The notes: generated by a model from the sequence alone, not told the origin. 30,550 nucleotides of DNA from Candidatus Binatia bacterium (GCA_022827045.1 JAJDTQ010000211.1:1-30550); one strand, 5' to 3'; shown: positions 7,259 through 15,249, counted from the first letter of the stretch. Numbers and translations are program-made.

Positions 7259-8584
7259 ATGTTGCTCTTGAAACACCTCACCCGCCCGGAGCCCCTTTTC
7301 GTGCTGCTGTGGGCGTCGCAGGGAATCCGGATGGTGTGGCCCTCCACGGCTGCGGACCTCGCCGGGGCGGTGCTCGCGGCTGCGTTCATCCTGCGGGTGT
7401 TCGCGTTCCTGCGCCGGCCGACCATCGTCCTGTGTTGCACCCTCACCGCCCTGGCCGCCGTGCTCATCTTCATCTACGGTGGCCCCGCCAACCTGCTGGT
7501 GGGGTTCAAGGCGGCGCCCATGTTCGCGGGCTTCTTCGGCAGCATCGTGCTGTTGCGCGCCACCGGCGAGCAGCTCCAGCAGATCGCTCAGGCGCGCACG
7601 CTGTTCGCACGCCTCGAGCCCGACCACCGGCTGGGGGGGTTCCTGGTAGGCACCCACCTGCTGTCGGTGGTGCTGGGCCCCGGCGCCTACGCCATCACCG
7701 CCCCCATCGTGGGCCAGAGCAAGGTGGAGGGGGAGCACCTCGCCGCCATGCGCGCCTGCCATCGCGGCGGCGGCCTCGCCGGCCTGTGGTCGCCGTTCTG
7801 GATCGCCATGGCGCTGTCGTCCCAGTACGTGCCGGGGGTGCCCCTGTGGCACACCATGGCGCTGGGCATGTCCATGGCCGCGTGCGCGCTCACGGCCTCT
7901 CACGTGCTCTTCGCCCCGGAACCGAGCGTCGCCCTGCTGTGGCGGGCGCTCAGGAGCCTCCAGCCCATCGTCCCGCCGGTGGCGGTGTGCGTCCTGTCGG
8001 TGGCGCTGCTGTCGGGGGTCACGGTGCTGTCGGGCCTGGAGGCGCTGATCGTGAGCGTGCCCGTGCTGTGCGCCCTGGCCCTCCTGGCAAAGGGCCGGCG
8101 CGCCTTCGTGACCGGCGTGGCCCACACCTACCGGGGCACCGCCCACGTCGGCAACGAGATCTCGATCCTGACCATCTCGCTGGCCCTGGGCGGGGTGATC
8201 CGGTACGTCTTCGCCCAGACCGGAACCACCGACTGGATCGGCGGTCTCGACCTGCCCGCCGCGGCCGTCATCGCCATCATGATCGGCGCCACCTCCCTCG
8301 GCGCGCTGGTCGGGGTGCACCAGATCGTGTCGGTGTCGCTGCTGCTGTCGGTGTTCACGGACCTGCCGGTGCGGGTGGCCGGCGTGGTGCTCATCGAGAG
8401 CACGCTGGCGGCCTGGTCCTGCTCGTCCATCATCGGCCTTTCCGCCATCATGGTCGGCACCGCTACCGCCATGTTCCACGTCACCCCGGGAAAGGTCATC
8501 CTCGGCCCCAACCTCAGGTTCGCGGTCCTGTTCGCCTTGGGGGCCATCCTGGCGCTGGCGGGAGTGAACGCGCTGCTGGTGTAG
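7259..8584 (+). CDS. polytopic membrane transporter, ion-transporter-like
   Basis: This 441-residue, strongly hydrophobic protein has roughly eleven to twelve predicted membrane spans. Two short glycine/serine-rich re-entrant-like segments are visible: GTHLLSVVLGPGAYAITAPI near residue 130 and GATSLGALVGVHQIVSV near 345, the latter followed by ESTLAAWSCSSIIGLSAIM. This two-half design recalls the ion-transporter superfamily (DASS, CitM, gluconate-type carriers), but I cannot assign a family or substrate. There is no strong ribosome site before the ATG. It is divergent from the molybdenum hydroxylase, which raises the possibility of a shared substrate; that is inference only. Confidence 0.7.
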   Translation: MLLLKHLTRPEPLFVLLWASQGIRMVWPSTAADLAGAVLAAAFILRVFAFLRRPTIVLCCTLTALAAVLIFIYGGPANLLVGFKAAPMFAGFFGSIVLLRATGEQLQQIAQARTLFARLEPDHRLGGFLVGTHLLSVVLGPGAYAITAPIVGQSKVEGEHLAAMRACHRGGGLAGLWSPFWIAMALSSQYVPGVPLWHTMALGMSMAACALTASHVLFAPEPSVALLWRALRSLQPIVPPVAVCVLSVALLSGVTVLSGLEALIVSVPVLCALALLAKGRRAFVTGVAHTYRGTAHVGNEISILTISLALGGVIRYVFAQTGTTDWIGGLDLPAAAVIAIMIGATSLGALVGVHQIVSVSLLLSVFTDLPVRVAGVVLIESTLAAWSCSSIIGLSAIMVGTATAMFHVTPGKVILGPNLRFAVLFALGAILALAGVNALLV

Positions 8585-8609
8585 TCCCCCGCAGGTCGTC
8601 TGATCGTAG

Positions 8610-8637
8610 GTCGGATTAGCCGAAGGCGTAATCCGAC
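8610..8637. repeat. palindromic repeat C
   Basis: GTCGGATTA and TAATCCGAC form a perfect 9-bp stem around a GCCGAAGGCG loop that can itself fold. It lies between the transporter end and the convergent lipoprotein gene. Similar GTCGGATTAGC...GTAATCCGAC elements are scattered in many proteobacterial genomes. It may end transcripts from both sides. Confidence 0.85.
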
Positions 8638-8674
8638 ATGGAGGAAAGGCTACTCCCGAGAAATACGAGCCGAC

Positions 8675-9643
8675 TCACCTTCCGGATGCTCGGAAGGGCT
8701 CGCTCAACGCGACGAACGTTCCGAAGAAGGCCCCGACGCTACCGTCGCTTTCCTCGAAATCCGCTTGGCTGAACCCTGCTACCAGACGGGGATTGCCCTC
8801 CCGGTCGGGAATGTTTGAAAGCGAACCGCCCCAGTGCCCCTCGGAATGGGTGACGGTCCGTTCGGGGTGCTTCACCGTGACGTCAACGTGTTCGAACGTG
8901 CCGTCCGGGTTGAGAGGCGTATCGCCGAAGTGCAACTCGTAGCTGGTGGCAACGGACCCAACGTCGAGAACTTCGTCTCCGAGGAAGATACCGAAATGCG
9001 CGCGCCGGGTGGCGAGATCGCCTTCGCAGCCGATGCAGCCGCTGAGCGTGTTCTTGGCGAAGTCCGCCGTGATCGAGATCGCGCCTTCATACTCGTCGAT
9101 CACATAGGCGCCCTCGTCCTCTCCCCAGTCGGTTCCCGGAACATAGGCATAGAGCCCGCCGGCCTGGCCGACATAGGTCGCCTGTCCCTCCAGCGGCAAC
9201 TGGGGAGGATTGGAAGGGTCGATCTCCAGGCCGTCCACAATGGCGTACTGAATGGAGTCCCTGAACGACAGTTCCGGCAAATGCTGGTCGGGAAACTCCG
9301 CCCACCAACCCGCCATCAGGTAGTCGGCCGGGTTGTCGCCATCCCAGCTGACCAGGGCATACGCTATTGACGTGCCTTCCTCCACGTCCTTGATGAACGT
9401 CCAGTCCCGTGCCTGATGCCCGGGAATGGGCGTGACCGCGGACCGTGAATCGACAGCATCGTCGGTCGTGTTGACGGATACCTCGCGGCCGTCCTCCAGC
9501 GTCACGAACACTCGCAGCTTCGGGCCGGCGAACTCCGAGTTCCTCCCGAAGTCGATGCCGCCTTCGTCGTCAACGTGTGAACCCGCGCAGCCACTCATCC
9601 CCAGAACAAGGGCCACGCCCAGAAGGATCACCATCAGTCTCAT
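8675..9643 (-). CDS. lipoprotein with transferrin-binding-protein-like beta-barrel domain
   Basis: ATG at 9643 gives 322 residues; AGGAG lies a few bases upstream, and a strong promoter begins about 30 bases away. The first 20 residues form a lipoprotein signal (MRLMVILLGVALVLGMSG before Cys19); the -3 residue is Met, a little unusual. The C-terminal half shows the pattern of TbpB-like solute-binding barrels: GQATYVGQAGGLYAY, a charged strand, ISITADFAKNTLSGCIGC, and late RLVAGFSQADF plus GSVGAFFGTFVA. These proteins bind ligands at the cell surface and are often exported by Slam translocons. No Slam or TonB-dependent receptor is in the window. Its ligand is unknown. The N-terminal 120 residues are not recognised. 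Confidence 0.72.
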   Translation of the reverse strand: MRLMVILLGVALVLGMSGCAGSHVDDEGGIDFGRNSEFAGPKLRVFVTLEDGREVSVNTTDDAVDSRSAVTPIPGHQARDWTFIKDVEEGTSIAYALVSWDGDNPADYLMAGWWAEFPDQHLPELSFRDSIQYAIVDGLEIDPSNPPQLPLEGQATYVGQAGGLYAYVPGTDWGEDEGAYVIDEYEGAISITADFAKNTLSGCIGCEGDLATRRAHFGIFLGDEVLDVGSVATSYELHFGDTPLNPDGTFEHVDVTVKHPERTVTHSEGHWGGSLSNIPDREGNPRLVAGFSQADFEESDGSVGAFFGTFVALSEPFRASGR

Positions 9644-9670
9644 GGCGTCGATCTCCTGTTGTCGTTCAAT

Positions 9671-9699
9671 GCTATATCTTCGCCAGGACTCTATTTCAA
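9671..9699 (-). promoter_or_regulatory. sigma70-type promoter of the TbpB-like lipoprotein gene
   Basis: On the minus strand, TTGAAA (9699-9694) and TATAGC (9676-9671) are separated by exactly 17 bases in a locally AT-rich tract. The predicted start is about 20 bases before the ATG at 9643, leaving room for the AGGAG ribosome site. Confidence 0.6.
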
Positions 9700-9830
9700 C
9701 AATTACAAACCGTTTACATACAGACAATGTTTGACGATCTTTGCCAATACCGGTAGCTGTTGCACACCGGCAATGACGGAGAAAGGGAAGCCTGCTTGGC
9801 GCAACCAACCGAATGTGGAAGACTACCTCT

Positions 9831-10256
9831 ATGACTAGTCTGGCCAAGGACACCAGGGCGACGGTAGTTCCGGGGCTCCGCTACCACGACGCGGCCGGGG
9901 CCATCGACTGGCTGTGCGAGGCGTTCGGCTTCGAGCGGCACCTGGTGGTGCCGGGCGAGGGCGGTCTCATCCTCCACGCCCAGCTCGCGTTCGGCAACGG
10001 CATGGTGATGCTGGGCTCGGCCCGGGACGACGACCACGGCGTGCTGCACCGGCCCCTGGCGAAACCCGGCGATCCGGTCTCGCAAGTCATCTACCTCATC
10101 GTCTCCGACGTGGACGCGCACCACGCCAGGGCCGCCGCCGCGGGCGCCGAAATCGTCATGGCTCCCGAGGACCAGGAATACGGCGGCCGGCTCTACGGCT
10201 GCCGGGACCCGGAAGGCAACCTCTGGTACTTCGGCAGCTACGACCCGTGGGAATAG
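9831..10256 (+). CDS. VOC-superfamily (glyoxalase-like) protein
   Basis: From ATG 9831 (GGAAG upstream; an ATG at 9813 in the same frame lacks one) the product is 141 residues. It contains one complete vicinal-oxygen-chelate unit: VVPGLRYHDAAGAIDWLCEAFGF at the start, HAQLAFGNGMVMLGSA in the middle, VSDVDAHHARAAAAGAEIV, and the closing GGRLYGCRDPEGNLWYFGSY. This is the PhnB/glyoxalase-like subtype. Such proteins are metal-binding lyases, dioxygenases or resistance proteins, and the substrate cannot be told here. The gene is followed on the same strand by a secreted protein gene after about 75 bases that hold a degenerate repeat. Confidence 0.9.
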   Translation: MTSLAKDTRATVVPGLRYHDAAGAIDWLCEAFGFERHLVVPGEGGLILHAQLAFGNGMVMLGSARDDDHGVLHRPLAKPGDPVSQVIYLIVSDVDAHHARAAAAGAEIVMAPEDQEYGGRLYGCRDPEGNLWYFGSYDPWE

Positions 10257-10267
10257 GAGACACGGAT

Positions 10268-10297
10268 CGTCATTGTCGCGAGAGCGGGAATCAAGGG
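10268..10297. repeat. degenerate palindromic repeat A variant
   Basis: CGTCATTGTCGCGAGAGCGGGAATCAAGGG resembles the reverse form of repeat A in its CCCGC...GCGGG version, with several mismatches. It sits between the VOC and secreted-protein genes. The stem is weakened, so it is probably a decayed copy. Confidence 0.55.
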
Positions 10298-10331
10298 CGG
10301 GAATGACGGCATGCAACGAAAGGAGAGCACC

Positions 10332-10814
10332 ATGAACCGGACCTTGAAAGCAGTGACGGTGCTGAGCCTGTGCTTCGTATTGAGCGGGGTGTTGACGGCG
10401 AACAAGGCCCCGGCGGCGGATGATGCCGTTTCGAAGCACATGGTGGCGCAGGCCAAGCTCACGGCTCATTTCATCGCCGCCGCGCTCAAGGCGGGCATGA
10501 GCAAGGACGAGATCAACGCGGCGTTGACCAAGGTGGCGGCGGGGTCGGCCATCTCCGAGTTCTGGATCAGCGACGAGACGGGCGGCATCGAGTTCACGAA
10601 CATCCCCGGCATGAGCTTCAAGTTCCCCACCGACCCGGCCGGCAAGAGCCAGGCCGCTCCGTTCGCGGCCTTGTTGAACGGCACCAAGACCGTGGTGATT
10701 CAAGGCTTCCAGGCCCGTGAGTTCGACGGCAAGATGTTCAAGTACGTGGGGGTCGCCGGGATCGACAAGCGCCGCATCGTGCAGGTGGGCGTATCCCAGG
10801 CCGACGCGCGCTGA
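10332..10814 (+). CDS. secreted Cache-like (ligand-sensing) domain protein
   Basis: ATG 10332 is preceded by AAAGGAG at good spacing, so the in-frame ATG at 10311 is rejected. The 160-residue product begins with a signal peptide (MNRTLKAVTVLSLCFVLSGV, cleavage likely after APAA). The mature part reads like a periplasmic Cache sensor: EFWISDETGGIEFTNI, then AAPFAALLNGTKTVVIQGFQAREFDGK and FKYVGVAGIDKRRIVQVGV. Such domains normally precede a membrane helix and a kinase, cyclase or chemotaxis module; here the protein ends after the sensor. It is six bases upstream of an outer-membrane barrel gene, so the two are likely made together. The function is unknown. Confidence 0.68.
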   Translation: MNRTLKAVTVLSLCFVLSGVLTANKAPAADDAVSKHMVAQAKLTAHFIAAALKAGMSKDEINAALTKVAAGSAISEFWISDETGGIEFTNIPGMSFKFPTDPAGKSQAAPFAALLNGTKTVVIQGFQAREFDGKMFKYVGVAGIDKRRIVQVGVSQADAR

Positions 10815-10820
10815 GGACCC

Positions 10821-11681
10821 GTGGCCCGCGTCATCACCGGCCGCTTTCCGGCCGCGCTGGCCGCGTTTCTCCTGATCGCGGCAGCGCCGGTCTTGACCTT
10901 CGCACAGACGACCGGCGCGGCCTCCAATCGCACGTCCACGGCGCCGTCCAGCCCCGGTTCCGGCGCTGCCGCCGCCGATGCCTTCTACGTCCGGGCCGGT
11001 GTCTTCCTCGACGGCTCCGAACCGACCCGTTTCACGGACGAGGACTGCTTGAGCACCTCGCCGGCGGCGCTCTACGGCTGCGGGGACGGCGTCGACGGCG
11101 CGCCGCTGAGCTCCCTCGGCGATTTCGGAACCACCGGCGGAATCGATCTCGGGCTCGGCTATGTCATTGCACCCATACGCCTTGAGGCCGTGGTCCAGCA
11201 CCACCCGCGCGTCCCTTTCAAGGGCCGTGCCAATTTCCGCCAGACCACCGACCGGCAGGACGTCTCCGCCAGGCTTTCCACCCTGACCGGCATGCTCGCC
11301 GCCTACGTGGACTTGCCGGCGCTGGGACTGCCCCGGGTGGGGCCTTTCAGTCCGTTCGCGGGCGCCGGCGCCGGCCTGTCCCGCATCCGTATCGGCGAAA
11401 CGCGCATGGATTTCCCGCGGACGAGGACCATCGTCCCCGGCGGTCGGCGCACGGGCTTCGCCTGGATGGCAACGGCGGGGCTGGCGGTATCCCTGGGGAA
11501 GAAGGTGACCGTCGATCTGGCTTGGCGCTATACGGATTACGGGGATGCAACGAGCGGCAAGGCCACGGGCCGGATCGAGTGGCGGGACGGCAGCAGGCCG
11601 CCGTTTCCCCTCCCTCTCGCCCGCACCAAGGCCGCGCTACGGCGCCATGGTTGGGTTGTTTCCCTGCGCTACGCCTTCTGA
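10821..11681 (+). CDS. outer-membrane beta-barrel protein
   Basis: This 286-residue protein starts at GTG 10821 with GAGGA overlapping the previous stop codon, a tight spacing. A signal peptide ends near TFA-QTT (residue 29). After a Ser/Thr/Pro-rich linker the mature chain shows alternating strands typical of small barrels: FYVRAGVFLDG, GGIDLGLGYVIAPIRLEAVVQ, SPFAGAGAGLSRI, MATAGLAVSLGKKVTVDLAWRYTDYG. The last strand WVVSLRYAF ends in a C-terminal Phe, the usual outer-membrane insertion signature. It resembles opacity/OmpA-barrel type porin-like proteins. Its coupling with the preceding secreted Cache-like protein suggests a shared envelope role. Confidence 0.85.
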   Translation: MARVITGRFPAALAAFLLIAAAPVLTFAQTTGAASNRTSTAPSSPGSGAAAADAFYVRAGVFLDGSEPTRFTDEDCLSTSPAALYGCGDGVDGAPLSSLGDFGTTGGIDLGLGYVIAPIRLEAVVQHHPRVPFKGRANFRQTTDRQDVSARLSTLTGMLAAYVDLPALGLPRVGPFSPFAGAGAGLSRIRIGETRMDFPRTRTIVPGGRRTGFAWMATAGLAVSLGKKVTVDLAWRYTDYGDATSGKATGRIEWRDGSRPPFPLPLARTKAALRRHGWVVSLRYAF

Positions 11682-11688
11682 ACACCGG

Positions 11689-11961
11689 CTAGCCTTTCTC
11701 TTGCGGCTTCGGCAGCCGCAGCAGGATGGTCTTGATATCGCTTTCGATGCGGTCGATTCGTACTTCGATACGATCGAATCGTGCTTCGATACGCTTGTCC
11801 ATGCGGCCTACCCGATCCGTGAGCAAGTCGATTCGCCCGTCCAGCCGCCTGATCTCCGGGTTGATCTGGACATGAATCGCCCACAAGCCCAACGACCCCA
11901 GCGACGTCATTACGGTCACGATCGCGACCACCACCCAGGCATATTCCTTCAGTTTCTCCAC
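11689..11961 (-). CDS. small membrane-anchored coiled-coil protein
   Basis: The product has 90 residues: one N-terminal membrane helix (about residues 7-29) followed by a long charged heptad segment in which RID/RIE units recur every seven residues (GRIDLL, DRVGRMDKRIEARFDRIEVRIDRIESDI). The heptad repetition is also visible in the DNA as related CGATTCG/TTCGATACG blocks. The start is GTG at 11961, with GGAGG about ten bases upstream. I do not recognise a family. A second small coiled-coil membrane protein of opposite topology lies at 23678. It is convergent with the barrel gene, seven bases apart. Confidence 0.7.
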   Translation of the reverse strand: MEKLKEYAWVVVAIVTVMTSLGSLGLWAIHVQINPEIRRLDGRIDLLTDRVGRMDKRIEARFDRIEVRIDRIESDIKTILLRLPKPQEKG

Positions 11962-11981
11962 CGGCCCTACACCTCCATTGC

Positions 11982-12010
11982 AGTATATGAATAATGTATC
12001 GGCCGGTCAA
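11982..12010 (-). promoter_or_regulatory. sigma70-type promoter of the small coiled-coil gene
   Basis: On the minus strand, TTGACC (12010-12005) and TATACT (11987-11982) are 17 bases apart, a close match to consensus. The expected start falls around 11975, inside the GGAGG at 11976-11972, so the leader would be only about 14 bases. Confidence 0.55.
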
Positions 12011-12043
12011 AGATTTTCTTAAACGGATTTTTCCGGGTTGACG

Positions 12044-12376
12044 TCACTTTGCTCTGCGCAGGAACGCGTAGAGGATCCACGCGGGCGCGCTTAGGACCAG
12101 CGCGTAGATCAGGATCGCCACCGGCCCGAGCAGGCCGGCGAAGAGCGATGCCACCACGGTGGGGGGCGCCAGCACGGCGAACGACGCCCAGGCGGTGCGG
12201 CGATATCCGATCCTCAGGAGCCGGCCGCAGGCCCACGCCAGCGGCAGGCCGCAGGGGGCGACCACCGCCAGCGAAAGCAATGCCTGGGGCTCTGCCGGGA
12301 ACGCCATACCGCCGTGGACCACCGCCGCGACCACGATACCCGCCGGTAGCCACAACCACGCGAGGACACGGGACAT
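12044..12376 (-). CDS. hypothetical four-helix membrane protein
   Basis: This 110-residue protein has four likely membrane segments: LAWLWLPAGIVVAAVVHGG, LLSLAVVAPCGLPLAWACG, ASFAVLAPPTVVASLFAGL and VAILIYALVLSAPAWILYAF, ending FLRRAK. Positive residues fall between helices 2 and 3 and at the end, putting both termini probably in the cytoplasm. No family is recognised. It starts 13 bases after the stop of the DUF3574 gene on the same strand and has no good ribosome site, consistent with translation coupled to that gene. Confidence 0.65.
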   Translation of the reverse strand: MSRVLAWLWLPAGIVVAAVVHGGMAFPAEPQALLSLAVVAPCGLPLAWACGRLLRIGYRRTAWASFAVLAPPTVVASLFAGLLGPVAILIYALVLSAPAWILYAFLRRAK

Positions 12377-12389
12377 GGCAGCGCACAGG

Positions 12390-12809
12390 TCAGGGATGCA
12401 AACCGGCGCAGGCCGAGGCAGCTACGCGGAACACCGCATCCTGGTTGAAGCGTTTCGCGTAGGCGGCGGAAATCTCGTCAACAAGCTTCATGCTGCGGGC
12501 TGGATCGGCCGACACGGCGCCCATCACCACCTTGACCGGCTCCCGCTGAAGCTCGCCCGACGGCGGCTGCCACTGTCCCTTGGCGTCGAACACGGTCAAC
12601 CCGGCCGGGAAACGCGGCGTGATGGTGTCGGCGAGGAAGCGTTGCCACTCGTCCTCCGTGACGATCTTTCCGTCCTTGTCGGTGAGGCCGAAGAACATCC
12701 GGAATTCGGTGACCGGCTCAAGCCCCGCCGGGCATTCCTGAGCCGCCGGGGCGGCACCGGCCAGCGACAACAACAGCACGACTGTACTAAGCCAGATTCC
12801 CGTTTTCAT
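12390..12809 (-). CDS. DUF3574 family secreted protein
   Basis: From ATG 12809 the product is 139 residues with a signal peptide ending near APAA (residue 23). The mature part carries the DUF3574 pattern: EFRMFFGLTDKDGKIVTEDEWQRFLADTITPRFPAGLTVFDAKGQW, then REPVKVVMGAV. The function of this family is not known to me. In the C-terminal portion, a segment containing two spaced Cys-poor helices ends ACAGLHP. The longer frame upstream of 12809 runs through a palindromic repeat, so it is not credible as coding. The gene is followed by the four-helix membrane protein. Confidence 0.85.
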   Translation of the reverse strand: MKTGIWLSTVVLLLSLAGAAPAAQECPAGLEPVTEFRMFFGLTDKDGKIVTEDEWQRFLADTITPRFPAGLTVFDAKGQWQPPSGELQREPVKVVMGAVSADPARSMKLVDEISAAYAKRFNQDAVFRVAASACAGLHP

Positions 12810-12871
12810 AGTGATGGCGACCCTTTCGGTAATAATGTCCAAGATCGGACCCCATGCCGACGCCCCGTTAT

Positions 12872-12900
12872 CGTCATTCCGGCGAAAGCCGGAATCCAGG
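12872..12900 (-). repeat. palindromic repeat A, inverted copy
   Basis: CGTCATTCCGGCGAAAGCCGGAATCCAGG is the exact reverse complement of the 29-base unit at 4583. It lies between the active autotransporter's stop and the DUF3574 gene. Both are on the minus strand, so it could separate the two transcripts. Confidence 0.9.
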
Positions 12901-12910
12901 GGTGGGAGGA

Positions 12911-15205
12911 TCAGAAATCCATCCGCCAGCCGGCCAGGAACGTGAACTCCGGATCCGCGGCCTTGCGATGGCCGGGACGGAGGCTCAGGACCGTGCCCAA
13001 GCGAAGCTCGCCCTCCGCTAGCGGCCGGCGCCACTGCCCGGCGAGGTCCATCTGCCGGCCGCTGGGGGCAAGGCCTGCGGACACCGCCTCGTACCCCACC
13101 GCTCCCGCCTTCGTGCGGCTCACCGGCACCGTCAACGACGCACGGCCACGCTCCACACGCAGCGGCTGCGATACCGAGAAGCGCACCGCCCCGGCGGCCG
13201 CCAGCGCCCGGGTGGCGTGAAACGCGAACGCGCTCGTGGCCAGTGGGGACACTCGGGTCACCAGCCCACCACCGGCCGCGGGGGCTACCAACCCCAACTC
13301 CGCGTTGGCGCCGACCCGCCAGCCTCCCAGATCCGTGTGCGCATCCACGCCCACGAAGGAGGTGTCGCCGGCAAGGGTGCCGAAAGCGCCTTCGGCGACG
13401 CTGCCGAGAAGCGTTTCACGCTCGCCGATCCAGCCGCCCCGCAGGCCGAGGGGCGACCCCGGCCGCCGCCAGCCCAGGGCGGCGCCGACCGTCGGCGTCC
13501 GTCCCCGGATCCCCTTGGTGGTGAAGGCGGAAGCTGACAGGCCGCCCTGTCCGGCCAGGGTGGCCTTCACCGCTCCCTCGGCCAGCGCCAGATGGCTGCC
13601 CCGGATGTCGGCTTGGGCCTGCACACGGGTGGCGTGGAGGCTCAACGGAGCCGCTCCGCCGCCCTCTCCGGCCCCGCCCCCGCCCCGCGTGGATTCCCCC
13701 AGGAAACCTCGCAGCCGCGCCGTCACCGAAGGCCCCTGAGCGGCCGTCGTGACGCTGCCCAGCCCGTACCAGAATGGCGCTCCGAGCGCATCCAGGGCCA
13801 TGATGTCCCGCGACGCCAGCGAGCGCCGGAGCCCGTCGCCGAGGGCCGTCCCGGAACTCAGCCTCGTCGACAGCAGGCGGAACCCGTTCTCCCCCACGCT
13901 CGCCCCCGCCGGCACCTCCAGGACGCCCACCGGCGAGGTCGCCGCGCCCAGGTCCATCGAGCCCTGGCCGTAAATGGCCGAGTCGGCGTAGAACCCGCTC
14001 CTGTCGGCGGTCTCGAACAGCCGGGTCACCAGGTCCCTGTTCGACAACTGGTCCCTGAAGAGCTGCTTCATGAGCGCCAGCCCGCCCGAAACCAGGGGCG
14101 CGGCAAGCGACGTCCCCCGGAGGTTCGCGTAATCCCGGCTCGCGAAAGAGGGAGCCACGTTGCCGAAATAGGCGCTGCGGACCTGCTCGCCGGGAGCCGC
14201 GATGCAGAAGTCGGCGGCGATACCGCAACGATTGGAGAAGGAGGCAATCCGCCCGTCAACGGGATTCAACGCCACCACCGCCACGGAATGGCCTTGCAGT
14301 TCCTCGATGCGCGCGGCAAGGCCCGCCAGGATGCTGACGGAGACCGCGTTGAGCGCGCCGCGCGGGCAACCTTCAACCACGGAGGGGGCGCACTCGTCTC
14401 CGTGCGAGTTGCCCGCCGCCCACACGAGGATGACCTTTTCCTCCGCATCCGCCTGCGCGAAGGTGGCGATGGCATTGGAATAGTTGTCGCGAAGGTCCTC
14501 TTCGCTATAGCGGTCGATCAGGCCGGTGTACCCGAGGCTCAGGTTCAGGATGTCCACCTTCCGGTCACCGTCCCGCCACGAGAAAACCTGCCCGTATAGC
14601 GCGGCGTCCTCGGCGTCCACGATGGCCAGAACCTCCACCGGCACAGGCCTGTAAACGCCGTCGCCCGAGCCCAGCTCAAGGGCGAACACTGCCAGATCGG
14701 CGCCCCAGGCCACGCCGTGGTGCGCGGTGTCCGCATCGGTCCGCGCCCCCGCGGCCACGCTGGCGACCGCCGTGCCGTGGGACAAGAGACCTTCGTCCGC
14801 CAGGGTCTCTTCGACCGCGCCGGGCGTGAATGTTTCGGTCACCTTCCTGTTGCCGTTTCCCGCGATCGACGGGTGCTCCAGGTCAACGCCGGTATCCAGG
14901 ACCCCGATGGTGACCCCCGCGCCGGGCTCGGCGTCCGGACCTTCAAGCAGGCTCAGATTGCCGTAGGCCTCGTCCGCGTTGATGTGGGTCAGCCCCCACT
15001 GGTTCTGAAAACCCGTGTGCTCCCGGGAGTTCCCACCGGCGGCTTCCGCCGCCTCATTGAATTCCTCCGGTTCGACGCAGCCGCCGTCGTGGACGCGGAT
15101 ACACTTGTCCGGCTCAAGCCCGGAACCGCCGGTGGCGCCGCAGCCGGCGAGAGCAACCACCAGGAAAAGACCGAGCAGAAGTAGAACCACGGGATGACGT
15201 GACAT
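12911..15205 (-). CDS. S8 subtilisin-like lipoprotein autotransporter, catalytically intact
   Basis: The product has 764 residues. The signal ends in ALAGC (Cys22), a good lipobox, as in the Neisseria NalP type of lipidated S8 autotransporter. The protease domain spans about 95-410 and has a complete triad: Asp104 in GVLDTGVDLEHP, His143 in LLSHGTAVASVAAG, Ser366 in LRGTSLAAPLVSGG, plus the oxyanion Asn266 in WAAGNSHGD. A linker with a Gly-rich stretch (STRGGGGAGEGGG) leads into a C-terminal beta-barrel ending FLAGWRMDF, with the terminal Phe expected for outer-membrane insertion. The start is ATG 15205 with AGGT at -8, a leader almost identical to that of the paralog 44 bases upstream, so the two are probably in one transcript. 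It would be surface-anchored or self-released. Substrate unknown. Confidence 0.93.
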   Translation of the reverse strand: MSRHPVVLLLLGLFLVVALAGCGATGGSGLEPDKCIRVHDGGCVEPEEFNEAAEAAGGNSREHTGFQNQWGLTHINADEAYGNLSLLEGPDAEPGAGVTIGVLDTGVDLEHPSIAGNGNRKVTETFTPGAVEETLADEGLLSHGTAVASVAAGARTDADTAHHGVAWGADLAVFALELGSGDGVYRPVPVEVLAIVDAEDAALYGQVFSWRDGDRKVDILNLSLGYTGLIDRYSEEDLRDNYSNAIATFAQADAEEKVILVWAAGNSHGDECAPSVVEGCPRGALNAVSVSILAGLAARIEELQGHSVAVVALNPVDGRIASFSNRCGIAADFCIAAPGEQVRSAYFGNVAPSFASRDYANLRGTSLAAPLVSGGLALMKQLFRDQLSNRDLVTRLFETADRSGFYADSAIYGQGSMDLGAATSPVGVLEVPAGASVGENGFRLLSTRLSSGTALGDGLRRSLASRDIMALDALGAPFWYGLGSVTTAAQGPSVTARLRGFLGESTRGGGGAGEGGGAAPLSLHATRVQAQADIRGSHLALAEGAVKATLAGQGGLSASAFTTKGIRGRTPTVGAALGWRRPGSPLGLRGGWIGERETLLGSVAEGAFGTLAGDTSFVGVDAHTDLGGWRVGANAELGLVAPAAGGGLVTRVSPLATSAFAFHATRALAAAGAVRFSVSQPLRVERGRASLTVPVSRTKAGAVGYEAVSAGLAPSGRQMDLAGQWRRPLAEGELRLGTVLSLRPGHRKAADPEFTFLAGWRMDF

Positions 15206-15249
15206 GGTGCAACCTGTGAACGAATTGTGTCTGAACATGATCCTTGAAG

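Noticed and set aside
7127..8479. Long minus-strand open frame (450 codons) opposite the transporter
   Set aside because: The composition is Gly/His/Gln/Arg-rich and it reads through the repeat at 7123; the plus strand has coherent membrane helices.
13690..13720. Remnant of palindromic repeat A in the active autotransporter linker
   Set aside because: GTGGATTCCCCC resembles the start of the unit, but the second arm is missing, so it is equally well explained by ordinary Gly/Ser-rich coding sequence.
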